DNA from: Marinarcus sediminis
GTDB taxonomy: Bacteria; Campylobacterota; Campylobacteria; Campylobacterales; Arcobacteraceae
Length of the DNA: 64,000 nt
NCBI RefSeq assembly: GCF_048571275.1
Contig: NZ_CP182357.1
Location: 124,001 to 188,000 of the forward strand
Direction of reading: 5' to 3'
In this document: piece by piece, positions 61,897-64,000 of the stretch
Layout: every line of letters begins with the position of its first letter
How positions within the stretch are numbered: the stretch's first letter is position 1
Made by a program: the position numbers and the translations under genes
The notes under the pieces: generated by a model
The model's input: only the letters and a program-made list of their open reading frames with translations
What the model was told of the DNA's origin: nothing
The model's database searches: none

Positions 61897-62433
61897 TTAA
61901 TGACAAGTTCCACAACAAGAAGTTGAAGTTGCCTCTTTAATTGCAGCTAAAGCACCTTCATAATTTGGCTCTTCTGTAATTTCAGCACAAATGTCTTTGT
62001 ATGTTACTACACCACTTGCATTGATAACAAAAATAGCTCTACAAGTCACACCCGCTAATGGACCATCCGCAATTAAAACACCGTAATTGTGTGCCAAATC
62101 TTTTGCTCTAAAGTCAGATCCTACTTGTAAGTTTTCAATACCTTCAGTTGTACAAAATCTTCCCATTGCAAATGGTAAATCCATAGAAACTACGACTACT
62201 TCAGCATTTTCAACTTTTGCAGCTTCAACATTAAATTTTCTGGTTTCTGCAGCACATACAGGTGTGTCTAAAGAAGGTACAATGACAACGATTTGTGCTT
62301 TACCTTGTTCTCCACCAATTTGAATTTCAGATAAGTCTTTTGCTACGACTTTAACTACAGGTGCTTTATCACCTACGTTGATTTCATTCCCTGCTAAATT
62401 TACCACATTCCCTTTTAACATAGTTGTTGCCAT
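61897..62433 (-). CDS. tpx: Thiol peroxidase (atypical 2-Cys peroxiredoxin)
   Basis: A 178-residue protein. The peroxidatic Cys60 is in PSLDTPVCAAETRKFN and the resolving Cys94 in GRFCTTEG; their spacing of 34 is that of Tpx. It reduces H2O2 and alkyl hydroperoxides with thioredoxin. The C-terminus carries an extra tail, STSCCGTCH, with three Cys and a His that standard Tpx lacks; it could bind metal or take part in disulphide exchange. ATG follows AAGGAAAAA. Own terminator downstream. Confidence 0.96.
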   Translation of the reverse strand: MATTMLKGNVVNLAGNEINVGDKAPVVKVVAKDLSEIQIGGEQGKAQIVVIVPSLDTPVCAAETRKFNVEAAKVENAEVVVVSMDLPFAMGRFCTTEGIENLQVGSDFRAKDLAHNYGVLIADGPLAGVTCRAIFVINASGVVTYKDICAEITEEPNYEGALAAIKEATSTSCCGTCH

Positions 62434-62520
62434 ATTTTTTCCTTGTTTTAAATTAATTGAGAAATTATATTAAATTAGGATAAAAATTATCTTAATTTAA
62501 TAAAGTACAAATGAAATATG

Positions 62521-63366
62521 CTATTTTTTAAGTTTAATTCCATTTTCTACATTTTCGATTTTATCTTGTGTTATGAGTTTTGTCAATACTGCTTTGAAAT
62601 TTTTTTTACTCAAACCAAATATTTTTTTGATGGCTTCGGCATCACTTTTTGAATTATATGGCAAAAAACCACTGTTTTTTTCTAACATCGCCAACACTTT
62701 CTCTTGGGTTTCATCGTCACTTTTTGAACCAATTTTTTGCAATGCCAAATCAAGTTTTCCGTCATCTCTTACTTGTTTTACGTATGCTTTTTTTCGTGCA
62801 CCTACTTTTATGACTTCAAAAATTTCATTGTGAAAAATCATTCCTTCAAAACTGTTATTTGCCACCACTTTAAACCCCAACGGTGTTTTTGCAAAAAGTA
62901 AAATATCGACCTCATCATTGAGTTGAAAATGCCCAATATCTCGGCTTATAAAAGAGGAGAACTTTTCAACTCCAATAAGGCGTTGCGTTTTTTCATCTTC
63001 TATGACTCGAATAAATCGTTTTTCCCCCACACTAAAAGGGTTTTTTTGTCTGTTTTTAGGCACAAGTAAATCTTTGGGTAACCCCAAATCAACAAAGGCT
63101 CCAAATTTTGAAACATCAACCACTTCTAAAAGAGCAAATTGGTTTTTATACGCATAAGGGGTCAAGGTTGTTGCAACCAATCTGTCTTCTGAATCGGTGT
63201 AGATAAAAACATCAATCACATCCCCAATGTTCATCTTTGAGGTGATATAAGCATTGGGCAATAATACGGCTTCTTCTTCATCTTCACTGACCAAGTATAA
63301 CCCAGGTTCCGTCACTCTGTCTATTTTTAAGCTGTTAACCACGCCCAATTCTATTTTTTTATTCAT
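62521..63366 (-). CDS. cvfB: S1-type RNA-binding protein, CvfB family
   Basis: A 281-residue protein with tandem S1-like domains (first about 5-65; second VVDVSKFGAFVDLGLPKDLLVP; third NSFEGMIFHNEIFE) and a C-terminal winged-helix (LSKKNFKAVLTKLI). This is the layout of CvfB, an RNA-binding regulator first known from Staphylococcus. The role in this group is untested. It lies directly downstream of the metal permease gene (seven bases) and may share its transcript. Confidence 0.9.
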   Translation of the reverse strand: MNKKIELGVVNSLKIDRVTEPGLYLVSEDEEEAVLLPNAYITSKMNIGDVIDVFIYTDSEDRLVATTLTPYAYKNQFALLEVVDVSKFGAFVDLGLPKDLLVPKNRQKNPFSVGEKRFIRVIEDEKTQRLIGVEKFSSFISRDIGHFQLNDEVDILLFAKTPLGFKVVANNSFEGMIFHNEIFEVIKVGARKKAYVKQVRDDGKLDLALQKIGSKSDDETQEKVLAMLEKNSGFLPYNSKSDAEAIKKIFGLSKKNFKAVLTKLITQDKIENVENGIKLKK

Positions 63367-63373
63367 TTTTTTC

Positions 63374-64000
63374 CTATCTTTTAACTGTTTTAACTGTGAT
63401 TAAACAAGCAATGGCAACCATTATAATACTTGCACCTGAACTGATATTATATACGTACGAAACCACCAAACCCAACAGCGTAAAAAACGATGCAAGAAGG
63501 GAACTTAACACCATCATGGTAGAGAGTTTATTTGAAAACATTTCTGCCATATACGTGGGAATGGTTAAAAGCGCAATGACCAAAATAAGTCCCACCACTT
63601 TTATAGCGGCAACTACGGTCAGTGCTGCTAAAACCAAAAGCAATGTATAAAAAAACTCCACACTGATGCCTCTTAATTTTGCAAATTGTGCGTCGTATGA
63701 GATGGATAGAAACTCTTTGTAATAAAAAGTGACCAAACCAATAATCACAATATCTAACCCACCCATATACAAAATATCCACACGGGGCACTGCAATAATT
63801 GAACCAAAAAGATAACTCATCAAATCCACATTGTACCCAGGGGTTAAATCCACAAAAATAATCCCAATCGCCATTCCAGCTGCCCACATAATTCCAATAA
63901 TAGAATCAATTCTGTTTTTATTGTAAATGGTCAAAAATGAAATGGCAACAGCAATAATTACAGCAAAAACCGTTGCACCCAATAACACAGGTAAGCCTAA
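63374..64000 (-). CDS. Metal ABC transporter permease (ABC-3 family, ZnuB/MntB-like), N-terminus cut by window edge
   Basis: The frame is open to the right edge; the visible 209 codons hold about six membrane helices. Family blocks are VDLTPGYNVDLMSYLFGSII, AIKVVGLILVIALLTIP and a final SSGASIIMVAIACLI segment. It would be the membrane part of a zinc, manganese or iron importer. An ATPase gene is expected beyond the edge. An internal GTG at 63986-63988 is not taken as the start because the homologous sequence continues upstream (LGLP). Confidence 0.88.
   Translation of the reverse strand, partial: LGLPVLLGATVFAVIIAVAISFLTIYNKNRIDSIIGIMWAAGMAIGIIFVDLTPGYNVDLMSYLFGSIIAVPRVDILYMGGLDIVIIGLVTFYYKEFLSISYDAQFAKLRGISVEFFYTLLLVLAALTVVAAIKVVGLILVIALLTIPTYMAEMFSNKLSTMMVLSSLLASFFTLLGLVVSYVYNISSGASIIMVAIACLITVKTVKR

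Overview
The window is AT-rich bacterial chromosome that looks like a member of the Campylobacterota, probably an Arcobacter-like (Arcobacteraceae) genome. Supporting signs are the F0 c-subunit gene standing apart from other atp genes and carrying a signal-peptide-like N-terminus, promoters with good TATAAT boxes, a bamD-lon-proC neighbourhood, many chemoreceptors and c-di-GMP-type proteins, and an overall Campylobacterota-like gene repertoire. This placement is inference; no rRNA gene is present.

Layout. 1-4.8 kb: selO (cut by the left edge), xthA, a zinc-uptake lipoprotein/Fur-family regulator pair facing each other across two near-identical operators, then a copper-delivery operon (PCuAC, a YtkA/FixH-like protein, SCO). 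4.9-7.5 kb: a PAS/HD-GYP sensor and an SDR oxidoreductase. 7.6-13.3 kb: a leftward five-gene iron-type operon (imelysin lipoprotein, DUF1111 di-haem oxidoreductase, second imelysin, sterol-desaturase-like protein, MauG/CCP di-haem peroxidase) behind two Fur-box-like sites. 13.4-19.6 kb: AsmA-like protein, atpE, tRNA-Leu(GAG), and two chemoreceptors. 19.7-26 kb: BCCT carrier, DUF2721 protein, Y-family polymerase, zinc-ribbon protein, lactate permease. 25.4-29.6 kb: a leftward envelope and protein-quality operon (bamD, lon, unknown membrane protein, rhomboid). 29.7-31.8 kb: proC followed by three overlapping pseudopilin-like genes. 31.8-36.7 kb: rdgB, a YajR-like MFS carrier, and the lapG/lapD pair. 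36.8-43.9 kb: one intact RND pump and a second RND pump whose permease is split into two overlapping frames, with its membrane fusion protein. 44-49 kb: a triple-rhodanese protein, a SulP carrier with a small unknown partner, a TetR regulator and a lipoprotein. 49.1-52.7 kb: LysR regulator, aconitase-family large and small subunits, and a hydrolase with the full active site of fluoroacetate dehalogenases. 52.7-54.1 kb: a small accessory patch. 54.2-64 kb: valS, a UvrD-type helicase, msrQ/msrP, nnrS, tpx, cvfB and a truncated metal ABC permease.

The most unusual stretch is 52.7-54.1 kb. It has two diverged copies of a roughly 200-base structured element arranged tail to tail. Their hairpins keep the same geometry (9-bp stem with 6-nt loop; 8-bp stem with 5-nt loop; long AT-rich outer stem) while the stem sequences differ in a compensatory way, and short linkers are identical. 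This element pair abuts a C-terminal remnant of an S24/LexA-type repressor and an orphan membrane protein. Also worth attention are the LysR-controlled dehalogenase/isomerase operon with paired palindromes, the paired operator between the zinc genes, and two genes whose best start codon appears to be ATC.
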